Shown here: piece after piece, positions 42,416 through 51,187 of the stretch
Numbering within the stretch: the stretch's first letter is position 1
How the letters are laid out: every line of letters starts with the position of its first letter
From: JACVRW01 sp034664125
GTDB taxonomy: Bacteria > Actinomycetota > Thermoleophilia > Solirubrobacterales > Thermoleophilaceae
Length of the DNA: 64,000 nt
NCBI GenBank assembly: GCA_034664125.1
Contig: JAXDIG010000029.1
Coordinates: 1-64,000 of the forward strand
Direction: 5' to 3'
Program-made: the position numbers and the translations under genes
The notes under the pieces: model-generated
Seen by the model: the letters and a program-made list of their open reading frames with translations, nothing else
The model's database searches: none
Told to the model about the DNA's origin: nothing

Positions 42416-43435
42416 GTGATCGCGGTCGACGCGAACGGCGCCGACCAGGGGCCCGGGGCCGTCGCCGAGGGCGTCCGCCGCTCGGGACTGCCCGTCCTGC
42501 TGTTCGGCCCGCGGATGGAGCTGCTCAAGGCAGGCGAGCACGCCGAGCTGGTCGACGCGCCCGAGAGCATCAAGGCGGGTGACGAGGCGGTCGCCGCCGT
42601 TCGCTCGCGCAAGGAGGCCTCGATCGTCCAGGCCGCCGCGGCCGTGGGCGCGGGGCGCGCCGACGCGCTCGTCTCGGCAGGCTCGACGGGGCCCACGCTG
42701 GCCGCCGGCACGGTTTCGATCAAGCGCATCCGCGGCGTCTTCCGCCCTGCGCTCGCCGTGCTGCTGCCCGTGCCGGGCGGGCCGGTGCTGCTGCTCGACG
42801 CCGGCGCCAGCGTGCAGGCGCGCCCCGAGCACCTCGTCCAGTTCGCCTACATGGGCGCGTGCTTCATGGAGGCCTGCGTGGGGATCGAGCGCCCGCAAGT
42901 GGGCCTGCTGTCCGTGGGCGAGGAGTCGGGCAAGGGCACGCCGGAGGTGCTGGCGGCGCACGACCGGCTCGCCGACGGCACGCTCAACTTCGCCGGCAAC
43001 GTCGAGGGCTTCGACCTCCCGCGCGCGAGCGTGGACGTGGTGGTGGCCGACGGCTTCTCCGGGAACGTCGCGCTCAAGGTGCTGGAAGCGACGGTGAAGT
43101 CGTTCACCGCCGCGATCGGCTCGCGCGTGCGCTCTGGCCCGCTGTCGAGCCTCGGCGGCCTGCTGATCGGCGGCAAGCTGCGCGGCCTGCGCGACGAGCT
43201 CGACCCCGAGGGCGTCGGCGGCGCGATCCTGCTCGGCCTGCGCAAGCCGGTGGTCGTCGCGCACGGGAGCTTCGGCCCGCGCGGGATCGAGAGCGCCGTC
43301 CGGCTGGCGCAGCGGGCAGTGGACGAGGACATGGTCGGGCGCACCTCCTCGGCCCTGGCGGCGGCCGGGGCGTTGCGGTCCGCACCCGCTGGTAGCGTCG
43401 TCGGAGCGACGTCCGAGACGTCGAGCGACGCCTAG
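42416..43435 (+). CDS. plsX: Phosphate acyltransferase PlsX
   Basis: A 339-residue PlsX that converts acyl-ACP to acyl-phosphate, the first step of phospholipid synthesis with PlsY. Marks are VDANGADQGP at the start, SAGSTGPTLAAG, LDAGASV and FAGNVEGFDLP followed by VADGFSGNVALK. It starts with GTG. The last 20 residues are Ala/Ser rich and poorly conserved. Its position between rpmF and acpP is the usual one. Confidence 0.95.
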   Translation: MIAVDANGADQGPGAVAEGVRRSGLPVLLFGPRMELLKAGEHAELVDAPESIKAGDEAVAAVRSRKEASIVQAAAAVGAGRADALVSAGSTGPTLAAGTVSIKRIRGVFRPALAVLLPVPGGPVLLLDAGASVQARPEHLVQFAYMGACFMEACVGIERPQVGLLSVGEESGKGTPEVLAAHDRLADGTLNFAGNVEGFDLPRASVDVVVADGFSGNVALKVLEATVKSFTAAIGSRVRSGPLSSLGGLLIGGKLRGLRDELDPEGVGGAILLGLRKPVVVAHGSFGPRGIESAVRLAQRAVDEDMVGRTSSALAAAGALRSAPAGSVVGATSETSSDA

Positions 43436-43454
43436 CCATAACGAGAGCACTGGG

Positions 43455-43700
43455 ATGGAACGAGACGAGGTCCTCGACCGCATTCGCGAGCACCTGGCCA
43501 CCGAGCTGGAGGTGGATCCCGCGCGGATCGGCGACGACACGCGCTTCCGCGAGGACCTCGAGGCCGACTCGCTGGACCTGGTCGAGCTCGTGGTCGAGCT
43601 CGAGGACAGCTACGGGGTGCGCATCCCCGACGAGGAGGCGATCAAGATCCTGACGGTGGGCCAGGCCGCGGACTTCGTCGCCGCCCATGCGGAGACCTAG
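43455..43700 (+). CDS. acpP: Acyl carrier protein (fatty acid synthesis)
   Basis: An 81-residue housekeeping ACP with phosphopantetheine Ser39 in EADSLDLVELVVELEDSYG. It carries fatty acyl chains for FabD/FabF-type enzymes. ATG with a modest GAGAG upstream. It sits between plsX and rnc as in many bacteria. A small GC-rich hairpin (43721-43736) follows the stop. Confidence 0.93.
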   Translation: MERDEVLDRIREHLATELEVDPARIGDDTRFREDLEADSLDLVELVVELEDSYGVRIPDEEAIKILTVGQAADFVAAHAET

Positions 43701-43763
43701 TGGTCCCCACCGCGGGCCAGGCCGCCCCTGGGCGGCTGCAAACCTTCGGCTGCCTTCGTCCTC

Positions 43764-43797
43764 GGACTCGCCAATGGCTTCCGACATTGGCTCGTCC
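43764..43797 (+). promoter_or_regulatory. Hairpin in the rnc leader
   Basis: GCCAATG/CATTGGC (7 bp), then a 2x2 internal loop and GGAC/GTCC, with an 8-base loop. It lies 53 bp before the rnc start, in a 149-bp gap that shows no coding character. RNase III genes of other bacteria are autoregulated through leader hairpins; the same role here is inference. Confidence 0.5.
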
Positions 43798-43849
43798 TGC
43801 GTCCTCGCCAGCCTCGGTTTTCGCTCGCCCAGCGACGACCTCGCCCACG

Positions 43850-44542
43850 ATGGGAACCACCAGACCTGAATCCCTCGCGGAGCTGCTCGCCGAGTTGCCG
43901 GACGACTTGCGGCGGCAGGCCTTCACCCACGCCTCGTGGGTCGAGCACCGCTCCGAGTCCTACGAGCGGCTCGCCTTCCTGGGGGACGTCGTCCTGAGCC
44001 TGGCAGTCTCCACCCACCTGTACCCGCGCTTCGAGCGCCACGGCGCCGGACGCCTGACGAAGGTGCGCGCCCAGGCGGTCAGCGGGACGGCCTGCGCGCA
44101 CGTGGCGCAGGAGCTGGGCGTGCCCGATGCGCTGCGGGCGGCCGCGCCCGCGGGCAGCACGGGGCGCAGCGCCCACATGCTGGTGGCCTCCGAGCGCGTG
44201 CTCGCGTCGATCTGCGAGGCGATCATCGGCGCCGCCTACCTCGCCTTCGGCTTCGAGCGCACCGCCCCCGCCGTGGTGGAGTCGTTCGCGGGCGAGATCG
44301 AGGACGCGCTGGAGCACCCCGTCGACTACAAGTCGGTGCTGCAGGAGCGGCTCGCGAGGCGCGCCGAGGTGGTTGCCTACTCGACCGTGGCCGAGCAGGG
44401 CCCAGCGCACGATCGCAGCTTCGTCGCGGTCGCCGAGGTCGACGGGCAGGAGGTCGGCCGCGGGGAGGGAAAGACGAAGAAGGGGGCGGAGCAGGAAGCC
44501 GCCCTGCAAGCGCTCGACAGCCTCGATGAGGCGGCCCCCTAG
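43850..44542 (+). CDS. rnc: Ribonuclease III-family protein with altered metal site
   Basis: A 230-residue RNase III homolog: catalytic fold (about 5-145) and C-terminal double-stranded RNA-binding domain (about 158-230, with GEGKTKKGAEQEAA). The signature usually read as ERLEFLGDAVL is ERLAFLGDVVL here, so the metal ligand equivalent to E. coli Glu41 is Ala42. The usual ADxFEA motif is ASICEA, so Asp114's equivalent is Ser120. Glu39, Asp46 and Glu123 remain. Two of the normal four metal-binding residues are lost, and cleavage may be weak or replaced by binding only. The ATG at 43850 was chosen; upstream sequence is non-coding leader. It abuts smc. Confidence 0.88.
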   Translation: MGTTRPESLAELLAELPDDLRRQAFTHASWVEHRSESYERLAFLGDVVLSLAVSTHLYPRFERHGAGRLTKVRAQAVSGTACAHVAQELGVPDALRAAAPAGSTGRSAHMLVASERVLASICEAIIGAAYLAFGFERTAPAVVESFAGEIEDALEHPVDYKSVLQERLARRAEVVAYSTVAEQGPAHDRSFVAVAEVDGQEVGRGEGKTKKGAEQEAALQALDSLDEAAP

Positions 44543-47500
44543 ATGCATCTCCGCTCGATATCGATGAAGGGCTTCAAGTCCTTCCCCGACCGGACCAAGC
44601 TCGAGTTCGGGACGGGCGTGTCCGTGGTGGTCGGCCCGAACGGGTCGGGCAAGTCGAACATCACCGACGCCGTGCTGTGGGCGCTCGGCGAGCAGTCGCC
44701 GCTGGCCGTTCGGGGGCAGGTGATGAAGGACGTGATCTTCGCCGGCGGCCACGGCGTTCAGGGCTCGAAGACCGCCGAGGTCGAGGTGATCATCGACAAC
44801 ACGGACGGTCGCCTGTCCACCGACTTCTCGGACATCTCGATCGTGCGCCGGCTCAGCCGCGACGGCGAGGGCGAGTACCGCCTCAACGGCGCGCGCTGCC
44901 GGTTGGTCGACGTGATCGAGGTGCTCTCGGACTCCGGCCTCGGCAAGGAGATGCACTCGGTCGTCTCGCAGGGCAAGGTCGAGCAGATCGTGCTGTCGCG
45001 CCCGCGCGAGCGGCGCCTGCTGATCGAGGAGGCGGCCGGCCTCGGCAAGCACCGCAAGCGCCGCCGCCGCGCGCAGCTCAAGCTGGAGCGCACCGAGGAC
45101 AACCTCGGCCGCGCGCTCGACGTGGAACGCGAGGCGCGCTCGCGGCTGCGGCCGCTGAAGCGCCAGGCCGAGGCCGCCGAGCTGCACGAGCGCCTCGAGC
45201 GCCAGACGCTCGAGGCGCGCTACGCGCTCGCACGCGACGCCGCCCGCGAGGCGCGCGCGTCCCTGGCCGGCGCCGAGGAGCGTGCCCGCGCCACGCGCTC
45301 GGAGCGCGACGAGGCCGAGCGGCTGCTTGGTGAGGTGGCGCAGCGCCGCGAGCAGGCCGAGCAGGCCTTTGCCGAGCAGTCGCGCGAGCGCGAGCGCATC
45401 CAGTCGGGTCTGTTCGCCGCCCGCTCGGCCGCCGAGCGGATCGCGATGCGCCTCGAGCGCGTGCGCGACCAGGGACAGGCCGCGGCGGAGCGCCGCGCCC
45501 GGCGGCTGCGTGAGCTCGAGCTGCTGGAAGCCGAGGCAGGACGCGAGGCCGCGAGCGAGGCCGATCCGCTGCCGGACGAGCGCCTGCCGCGCCCGCCCGA
45601 GGAGGACGGCGGCTCCACGCGCGCCGCCTGGGACGCGCTCGCGCCGGCCGACCGGATCCGCTCCCTGGAGCGCGAGATCTCGCGCCTCGAAACCGACCGG
45701 CAGGCGCGGGTGCGCGACGAGATCGAGAGCCTCGAGGCCGAGCTCGAGCGCGCCCGCGGCGAGCACGGCCGCCTGCAGGAGATCGCTGCGGGGCGAGAGG
45801 CCGCCCTCCTGGCGACGGAAACCGAGATCGAGCGCGCGCGCGCCGAGCGCCGCGAGGCGGAGCGGGGCGTCGAAGCCGCCCGGGCTCGTGCTGCCCAGGC
45901 CGGCGCCGAGCTGGCGGCCGTCAACCAGTTCCTGCGCACGGCTCGCTCGGCGCCCGACGGCTCAGCGACGCTGGCCGAGTCGCTCGACGTCGCGCCCGGC
46001 TACGAGCTTGCGCTGGCGGCCGCGCTGGGCCCGCGGCTGTCCGCCGCGCTTGTGGACGACGTGGCCGCAGGGGAGCTCCTTCTGGATGGAGCCGGCGAGA
46101 AGGGCGGAACAGCCTTGATGACAGCCGGGATGACAGCCGGGATGACAGCCGGGGGCTCGCGCCCCCGGACCCCCGGTGAAGATTGGCCTGCCCCTGGCAG
46201 CGCCGGCGATGTCGTGGCTGGCGTTCGGCTGCTGGAGCACGTGACTCCGGCTCCTGCGATCGCGGACTTGGCCGAGCGCCTGCTGGCGCGCGTCTGGGTC
46301 GTCGACTCGCTGGTCGGCTTGCCCGAGGGCTTCGACGGACTCGCCGTCACGCGTGCGGGCCGCTGGCTCGACGGCGCGACCGGCGAGCTCTCGCAGGCCC
46401 CCACCGGCGGCGCCGAGCGCGTGCTGGAGGAGCGCCGTCGGCGGGACGAGCTGATCGCGGCGTCCGAGCGCGCCTTGGTCGAGGAGGCCGACGCCGGCCG
46501 GACCGCTCAGCAGGCGGCTGACGCGATCGCGCAGGCCGACGCCGAGCGCGACGAGTCCGATGCCGCCCACCGCCGCGCCTCCCGCGAGGTCGCGGAGGCC
46601 GCCGAGGCGGTCAGCCGCACCGAGTGGGTGATCGCGCGCCGCCGTGAGGCGCCCGACGAGGGCCCCGGCGCCGTGCGCCGCGCCGAGCTGATCGCGGACC
46701 TGCGCGCCGAGCGCCGCCTGGCCGAGCGCATCGAGGCCGAGCGCGCCGAGCGCTCCCGCTCGCTCGCACGCGTACGCACGGGCATCGAGCGCGACGCCGA
46801 GATCGAACACGACGCCGGACGTGGCGCCGCCGCGCTCGAGCGGGCCCAGGCCGCCGTGGCGGCCCGCCGCGACGCCCTGGCCGCGGAGCTCGACCGCCAC
46901 GCCGCCGGTGGCGAGCAGACCGCCGGTGCCCTGCGCGCGTGCGCGCACGAGGAGGCCGAGCTGCAGGGTCGCCTCAGGGACGCCAGCGAGGCGGTGACAG
47001 GCGCGGAGGTGGCGGCCCAGCAGGTGCGCGACACGGCCGCCGAGGTGGAGCGCGACCTCACCGCGCTCGCTGCCGGACTGGGCCTCGAGGCCGAGCCGGC
47101 GACCGGCCCGCTGCCGTCCGAGGAGCGCGAGGCGCTCAGCGCGCGGCTGGAGCGCCTGAACCGCCGGCGCGAGCAGCTCGGGCCGGTCAACCCGCTCGCC
47201 ATGCAGGAGTACGAGGAAGCCGTGGCCCACGTCGAGGACCTGGAGGAGCAGCGCGGCGACCTGGAGTCGGCGCTCGCCGAGCTGGAAGGGCTGATCTCCG
47301 AAACCGACCGCCGCATCCGCGAGAGCTTCGAGGAGACGTTCGAGGCCGCGGCGAAGAACTTCGAGGAGGTCGTGGAGCACCTGTTCCCCGGCGGCCGCGG
47401 CCGGCTGAGGCTCGTGCAGAGCGAGGGCCCGCGCGCGGTCATTGCCGGCGAGGACCCCCCGGAGGGCGGCGAAGAGGAGCCCGCGGGCGACTACGACGAC

Positions 47501-47872
47501 CAGCAGCCCGAGGCGGGCGTGGAGATCGAGGTCACGCCGCCCGGCAAGTCCACCAAGCGGCTGTCGCTGCTGTCGGGCGGCGAGAAGTCGCTGGTCGCCC
47601 TGGCGTTCATGTTCGCCGTGTTCCTGGCGCGCCCGTGCCCCTTCTACATCCTCGACGAGGTCGAGGCGGCGCTCGACGACATCAACATCGACCGCTTCCT
47701 CCAGCTCGTGCGGCGGTACGCGGACCGCGCCCAGTTCATCGTCGTGACCCACCAGAAGCGCACGATGGACGCCGCCGACACGCTCTACGGCGTGAGCATG
47801 GGAGGCGACGGCGTCTCGCGAGTCGTCTCGCGCAAGCTCGGCGGCGGCGGGGTCGACGAAGTCGCGGCCTAG
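44543..47872 (+). CDS. smc: Chromosome segregation ATPase SMC
   Basis: A 1109-residue SMC. Walker A GPNGSGKSN (31-39) near the N-terminus, two long Arg/Glu/Ala-rich coiled coils (about 160-450 and 600-960), a hinge between, then the signature LSGGEKS near 1010 and Walker B YILDEVEAALDD near 1035. With ScpA/ScpB, not seen here, it compacts DNA. The hinge (about 455-600) contains a foreign-looking insert at about 525-550 encoded by a triplicated 12-bp repeat plus the palindromic element: MTAG three times, then a Gly/Pro/Arg stretch. The frame is kept. ATG starts one base after the rnc stop; the gene is 10 bp before ftsY. Confidence 0.95.
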   Translation: MHLRSISMKGFKSFPDRTKLEFGTGVSVVVGPNGSGKSNITDAVLWALGEQSPLAVRGQVMKDVIFAGGHGVQGSKTAEVEVIIDNTDGRLSTDFSDISIVRRLSRDGEGEYRLNGARCRLVDVIEVLSDSGLGKEMHSVVSQGKVEQIVLSRPRERRLLIEEAAGLGKHRKRRRRAQLKLERTEDNLGRALDVEREARSRLRPLKRQAEAAELHERLERQTLEARYALARDAAREARASLAGAEERARATRSERDEAERLLGEVAQRREQAEQAFAEQSRERERIQSGLFAARSAAERIAMRLERVRDQGQAAAERRARRLRELELLEAEAGREAASEADPLPDERLPRPPEEDGGSTRAAWDALAPADRIRSLEREISRLETDRQARVRDEIESLEAELERARGEHGRLQEIAAGREAALLATETEIERARAERREAERGVEAARARAAQAGAELAAVNQFLRTARSAPDGSATLAESLDVAPGYELALAAALGPRLSAALVDDVAAGELLLDGAGEKGGTALMTAGMTAGMTAGGSRPRTPGEDWPAPGSAGDVVAGVRLLEHVTPAPAIADLAERLLARVWVVDSLVGLPEGFDGLAVTRAGRWLDGATGELSQAPTGGAERVLEERRRRDELIAASERALVEEADAGRTAQQAADAIAQADAERDESDAAHRRASREVAEAAEAVSRTEWVIARRREAPDEGPGAVRRAELIADLRAERRLAERIEAERAERSRSLARVRTGIERDAEIEHDAGRGAAALERAQAAVAARRDALAAELDRHAAGGEQTAGALRACAHEEAELQGRLRDASEAVTGAEVAAQQVRDTAAEVERDLTALAAGLGLEAEPATGPLPSEEREALSARLERLNRRREQLGPVNPLAMQEYEEAVAHVEDLEEQRGDLESALAELEGLISETDRRIRESFEETFEAAAKNFEEVVEHLFPGGRGRLRLVQSEGPRAVIAGEDPPEGGEEEPAGDYDDQQPEAGVEIEVTPPGKSTKRLSLLSGGEKSLVALAFMFAVFLARPCPFYILDEVEAALDDINIDRFLQLVRRYADRAQFIVVTHQKRTMDAADTLYGVSMGGDGVSRVVSRKLGGGGVDEVAA
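46117..46190 (+). repeat. Palindromic repeat element copy 2 inside smc, with 12-bp triplication
   Basis: Three exact copies of GATGACAGCCGG (46117-46152) run into the palindrome CCGGGGGC-TCGC-GCCCCCGG (46149-46168) and a GATTGGCC-containing tail. Read on the minus strand it matches the element before rpmF: GGGGTC, palindrome with GCGA loop, and an ATTGG on the far side. It is translated in frame within the SMC hinge. Confidence 0.8.
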
Positions 47873-47882
47873 CCTAGGCCCC

Positions 47883-48872
47883 GTGACCCGCACCTGGCAC
47901 GAGCTGTTCGTCACCGGCGAGGATGCTCCCGCCCCGGCTGAGTCGGAGGGGGAGCCCGAGCGCCGCGGGCTGTTCAGGCGCCTGCGCGAGAACATGTCGA
48001 AGACGCGCCAGGCGCTGGGCGCGGAGCTCCAGGCGACCGTGTTCCAGTCGCTCGACGACGAAGCCTTCGAGCGTCTCGAGGAGGCACTCATCTACGCCGA
48101 CGTCGGCGCCCCCACCACGGCGGCGATCGTCGAGCGGCTCGAGCGAGAGGTCGAGGAGGGCGCGCTGACGGACGGCGAGGACCTGACGCGTCGGCTGCGC
48201 GAGCTGCTCGCCGACACCGCGCGCGTGGAGGGCGACACGATCCCGCTCACCGAGCACCCGACCGTGATCCTCGTCGTCGGCGTGAACGGCAGCGGCAAGA
48301 CCACCACGATCGGCAAGATCGCGTGGCACCTCCAGCAGGAGATGGGCCGCTCGGTTCTGCTCGCCGCGGGCGACACGTTCCGCGCGGCCGCTGCCGAGCA
48401 GCTGACGCTCTGGGCGGAGCGCGCCGGCTGCGAGATCGTGCGCGGCGAGGCGGGCTCGGACCCGGGCGCGGTGGCCTTCGACGCGATCGAGGCCGCCAAG
48501 GCGCGCGGGCACGACGTGGTGATCGTCGACACCGCCGGCCGTCTCCACACGCAGCAGCACCTGATGGACGAGCTGCGCAAGGTGCGCAAGGTGATCGACC
48601 GCCAGGCTCCCGGCGCCCCGCACGAGACGCTGCTCACGATCGACGCCACCACCGGCCAGAACGGCCTGCGCCAGGCCCTGCTGTTCGGTGAGGCGGTGGA
48701 CGTGACCGGCATCGCGCTGACCAAGCTCGACGGCACCGCCAAGGGCGGCATCGCGCTCGCGATCGCCCAGGAGCTACAGGTGCCGGTGAAGCTGATCGGG
48801 ATCGGCGAGGCGCTCGAGGACCTGAGGCCGTTCGACCCCGACGACTTCGCTCGCGCGATACTCGAGCCGTGA
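47883..48872 (+). CDS. ftsY: Signal recognition particle receptor FtsY
   Basis: A 329-residue SRP receptor GTPase. A short acidic A-domain (1-30) precedes the N domain (about 35-115) and G domain with GVNGSGKT (133-140), DTFRAAAAEQL, DTAGRL and TKLDGTAKGG. A short A-domain is normal for actinobacteria. GTG start. It docks the Ffh-ribosome complex, encoded 3.7 kb downstream, to the membrane. GTGA overlap with the next gene implies shared translation, although that gene is metabolic. Confidence 0.95.
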   Translation: MTRTWHELFVTGEDAPAPAESEGEPERRGLFRRLRENMSKTRQALGAELQATVFQSLDDEAFERLEEALIYADVGAPTTAAIVERLEREVEEGALTDGEDLTRRLRELLADTARVEGDTIPLTEHPTVILVVGVNGSGKTTTIGKIAWHLQQEMGRSVLLAAGDTFRAAAAEQLTLWAERAGCEIVRGEAGSDPGAVAFDAIEAAKARGHDVVIVDTAGRLHTQQHLMDELRKVRKVIDRQAPGAPHETLLTIDATTGQNGLRQALLFGEAVDVTGIALTKLDGTAKGGIALAIAQELQVPVKLIGIGEALEDLRPFDPDDFARAILEP

Positions 48873-49975
48873 GCGAGCACGGCGACGGGACGCGGGTGAT
48901 CCGGGCCGGCCTGCCGCCCGCAGAGCAGGGCACGCCGTTCCTCCCCGGCCCGGTGTTCGCGGCCCCGTTTCACCTCCAGGGCGAGGTGGCCGACTCCGAC
49001 TGGAGCTACACGCGCTACGGCAACCCGACCTGGGCGCGCTACGAGTCGGCGCTGTCCGAGCTCGAGGGCGGGGAGGTGGTGCTGTTCGCCTCCGGCATGG
49101 CCGCCGCCGCGGCGCTGCTGCTGACGAGCCTGGAGCCCGGGTCGGCGGTCGCGATGGACCACGGCTGCTACCGCGGCGTCCGGTTGCTGGCCGAAGCCCA
49201 CCTCGCGTCGCGCGGCGTGGAGGTGAGGCTCGCCGCGCCGGCGGAGCTCGAGAACGCGCTGCAGGGCGCCCAGGTGCTCTGGCTCGAGTCGCCCTCCAAC
49301 CCCATGCTCGAGGTGTACGACCTGGCCGCCCTGGCCGAGGCCGCCCGCGCCGCCGGCGCCCTGTGCGTGGTGGACAACACGACGGCCGGGCCGCTCTTCC
49401 AGAAGGCGCTCGACCTCGGCGCCGACTTCGCGCTCACGAGCGCCACCAAGCACCTCTCCGGCCACGCCGACCTGATGCTCGGCTACGTGGCCACGCGTGA
49501 CCCCGAGCGCGCCGAGGGGCTGCGAGACTGGCGCACGAAGGCCGGCTCCGTGCCGGGCCCGTTCGAGGTCTGGCTGGCGCACCGGTCGCTTGCCACGCTG
49601 GCGCTGCGCCTCGAGCGCGGCAGCGCCAACGCGCTCGCGCTGGCCGAGCGGCTGTCCGGCCGCGACGACGTGACCGGCGTGCGCTATCCCGGCCTGCCCG
49701 GCGATCTCGGGCACGAGGTCGCCCGCCGCCAGATGCGCGGCTACGGCACCGTCGTGGCGTTCGACGTCGGCAGCCGCGAGCGCGCCGAGCGCTTCCTCGC
49801 CGGCTGCGAGCTCGTGACCGAGGCGTCCAGCTTCGGCGGAGTGCTGACGACCGCCGAGCGGCGCGGGCGCTGGAGCGGCGACGACGTGACCGAGGGCTTC
49901 ATCCGACTGTCGGCCGGCTGCGAGGACACCGCGGATCTCGTGGCGGACGTGGAGCGAGCCCTCGCGGAAGCGTGA
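48869..49975 (+). CDS. Cys/Met metabolism PLP-dependent enzyme (cystathionine gamma-lyase/synthase-like)
   Basis: A 368-residue fold-type I PLP enzyme of the trans-sulfuration family. PLP Lys194 lies in SATKHLSGH. YTRYGNPTWARYE, ASGMAAAAALLL, ESPSNPMLEVYDL and VVDNTTAGPLFQ are canonical. It is shorter than most family members (about 380-400). It may be cystathionine gamma-lyase, gamma-synthase or methionine gamma-lyase; the sequence does not decide. Overlaps both ftsY (GTGA) and the reductase gene downstream by 4 bp. Confidence 0.88.
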   Translation: MSEHGDGTRVIRAGLPPAEQGTPFLPGPVFAAPFHLQGEVADSDWSYTRYGNPTWARYESALSELEGGEVVLFASGMAAAAALLLTSLEPGSAVAMDHGCYRGVRLLAEAHLASRGVEVRLAAPAELENALQGAQVLWLESPSNPMLEVYDLAALAEAARAAGALCVVDNTTAGPLFQKALDLGADFALTSATKHLSGHADLMLGYVATRDPERAEGLRDWRTKAGSVPGPFEVWLAHRSLATLALRLERGSANALALAERLSGRDDVTGVRYPGLPGDLGHEVARRQMRGYGTVVAFDVGSRERAERFLAGCELVTEASSFGGVLTTAERRGRWSGDDVTEGFIRLSAGCEDTADLVADVERALAEA

Positions 49976-50736
49976 CCACGCCGCTGCTCGTCACCGGCGG
50001 CAGCGGCTACCTCGGCGGCGAGCTGCTGCGCCGCGCCGAGGGCGTCGGCATCTCCTCCCGGGAGCTGGACATCCGCGACGCGCCCGCTGTCGCCGCGCTA
50101 TTCGAGCGGCTGCGCCCGCAAGCCGTCATCAACGCGGCGTACCGCCGCGACGACCGGGCGACGACCTTCGACGGGGCCGTCCACGTCGCCCGAGCCGCGG
50201 TGGAGGTCGGCGCCCGGCTCGTACACGTCTCGACCGACGTGGTCTTCGACGGCGGGAAGGGCACGCCGTACACCGAGGAGGACGAGCCCAGGCCGCTCAC
50301 CGAATACGGCCGCGCGAAGGCCGACGCCGAGAGCGCGGTGCTGGAGACGCATCCGAGCGCCGTGGTTGTCCGCACGTCCTTGCTCTATGGCGGCGCCCAG
50401 CCGGGGCCGCAAGAGCGGTTGGCTCGCGACCCGAGCGCCGCGTTCTTCACCGACGAGGTGCGCTGCCCGATCCAGGTGGGCGACCTCGCCGACGCCCTCG
50501 TCGAGCTGGTCGCGTCAAAGCAGTCCGGAATCCTGCACGTGGCTGGGGCGGACCAGCTCAGCCGCCACGACTTCGCGGAGCTGCTGGCGGGCCGACCGGT
50601 TCGCGCCGCCACCACCGCGGAGTCCGACAGCGTCCGGCCGCGCGACTGCTCGCTGGCCATCGCGCGCGCCCGGAAGCTGCTCGGCACGCGGCTGCGCGGG
50701 GCCCGTGAAGTACTGGAAACCCGCCGCGACCCCTAG
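49972..50736 (+). CDS. RmlD-like NAD(P)-dependent sugar nucleotide reductase
   Basis: A 254-residue extended short-chain dehydrogenase similar to dTDP-4-dehydrorhamnose reductase. The Rossmann motif is GGSGYLGGELL, followed by INAAYRRDD and VHVSTDVVFDG, and the catalytic YGRAK (Tyr-x-x-x-Lys). The N-terminal half is conserved; the C-terminal substrate part is short. The sugar is unknown and no rml genes are nearby. GTG start overlapping the upstream gene by 4 bp; 11 bp before the NfeD gene. Confidence 0.82.
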   Translation: MTTPLLVTGGSGYLGGELLRRAEGVGISSRELDIRDAPAVAALFERLRPQAVINAAYRRDDRATTFDGAVHVARAAVEVGARLVHVSTDVVFDGGKGTPYTEEDEPRPLTEYGRAKADAESAVLETHPSAVVVRTSLLYGGAQPGPQERLARDPSAAFFTDEVRCPIQVGDLADALVELVASKQSGILHVAGADQLSRHDFAELLAGRPVRAATTAESDSVRPRDCSLAIARARKLLGTRLRGAREVLETRRDP

Positions 50737-50747
50737 GATCGACTTCG

Positions 50748-51173
50748 ATGGACGAGTGGATCCTGTGGATGATCGCCGCTGGAGTGCTCGCAGTGGGCGA
50801 GATGTTCACGCTTGGCTTCTTCGCCGGGCCGATCGCGATCGCCGCGGTCACCGCCGCGATCGTCGCGCTGGCCGGCGGCGGGGTGGCGCTCCAGTGGATC
50901 GTCTTCACCGCCGTTTCGGCGGCGTCGCTGGTCGTCCTGCGGCCGATCGCCCGGCGGCATCTGCACACCCCGGCGCAGCTGCGCACGGGCACGGCCGCCC
51001 TGGTCGGCGCCCCGGCCGTGGTGATCGACCGCGTGGACCGCGACGGCGGCACCGTGAAGCTCGGGGGCGAGGTCTGGAGCGCCCGCTCGTTCGACGAGGA
51101 CCATGCCTTTGAGCCCGGCACGCGCGTCGAGGTGCTCAAGATCGACGGCGCGACCGCGCTCGTACACGACTAG
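50748..51173 (+). CDS. NfeD-like membrane protein
   Basis: A 141-residue NfeD-family protein: two or three membrane helices (DEWILWMIAAGVLAVGEMF, FAGPIAIAAVTAAIVALAG, WIVFTAVSAASLVVL) and a C-terminal OB-fold domain (about 80-141) with GTAALVGAPAVVIDRV and WSARSFDED. It belongs to the short form without a protease domain. These proteins act with SPFH/stomatin proteins, and such a gene is 14 bp downstream, so the pair is functional by family knowledge. Confidence 0.88.
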   Translation: MDEWILWMIAAGVLAVGEMFTLGFFAGPIAIAAVTAAIVALAGGGVALQWIVFTAVSAASLVVLRPIARRHLHTPAQLRTGTAALVGAPAVVIDRVDRDGGTVKLGGEVWSARSFDEDHAFEPGTRVEVLKIDGATALVHD

Positions 51174-51187
51174 CGAAAGGACCCAAG

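Noticed and set aside
43700..43849. N-terminal extension of RNase III
   Set aside because: Residues are not family-like; the region forms hairpins and the ATG at 43850 opens the conserved fold.
46117..46190. Frameshift or pseudogene in smc
   Set aside because: The insertion is a multiple of three and the downstream hinge, coil, signature and Walker B are intact.
45962..48091. 709-codon minus-strand frame over smc/ftsY
   Set aside because: Shadow of SMC coiled coils; low-complexity product.
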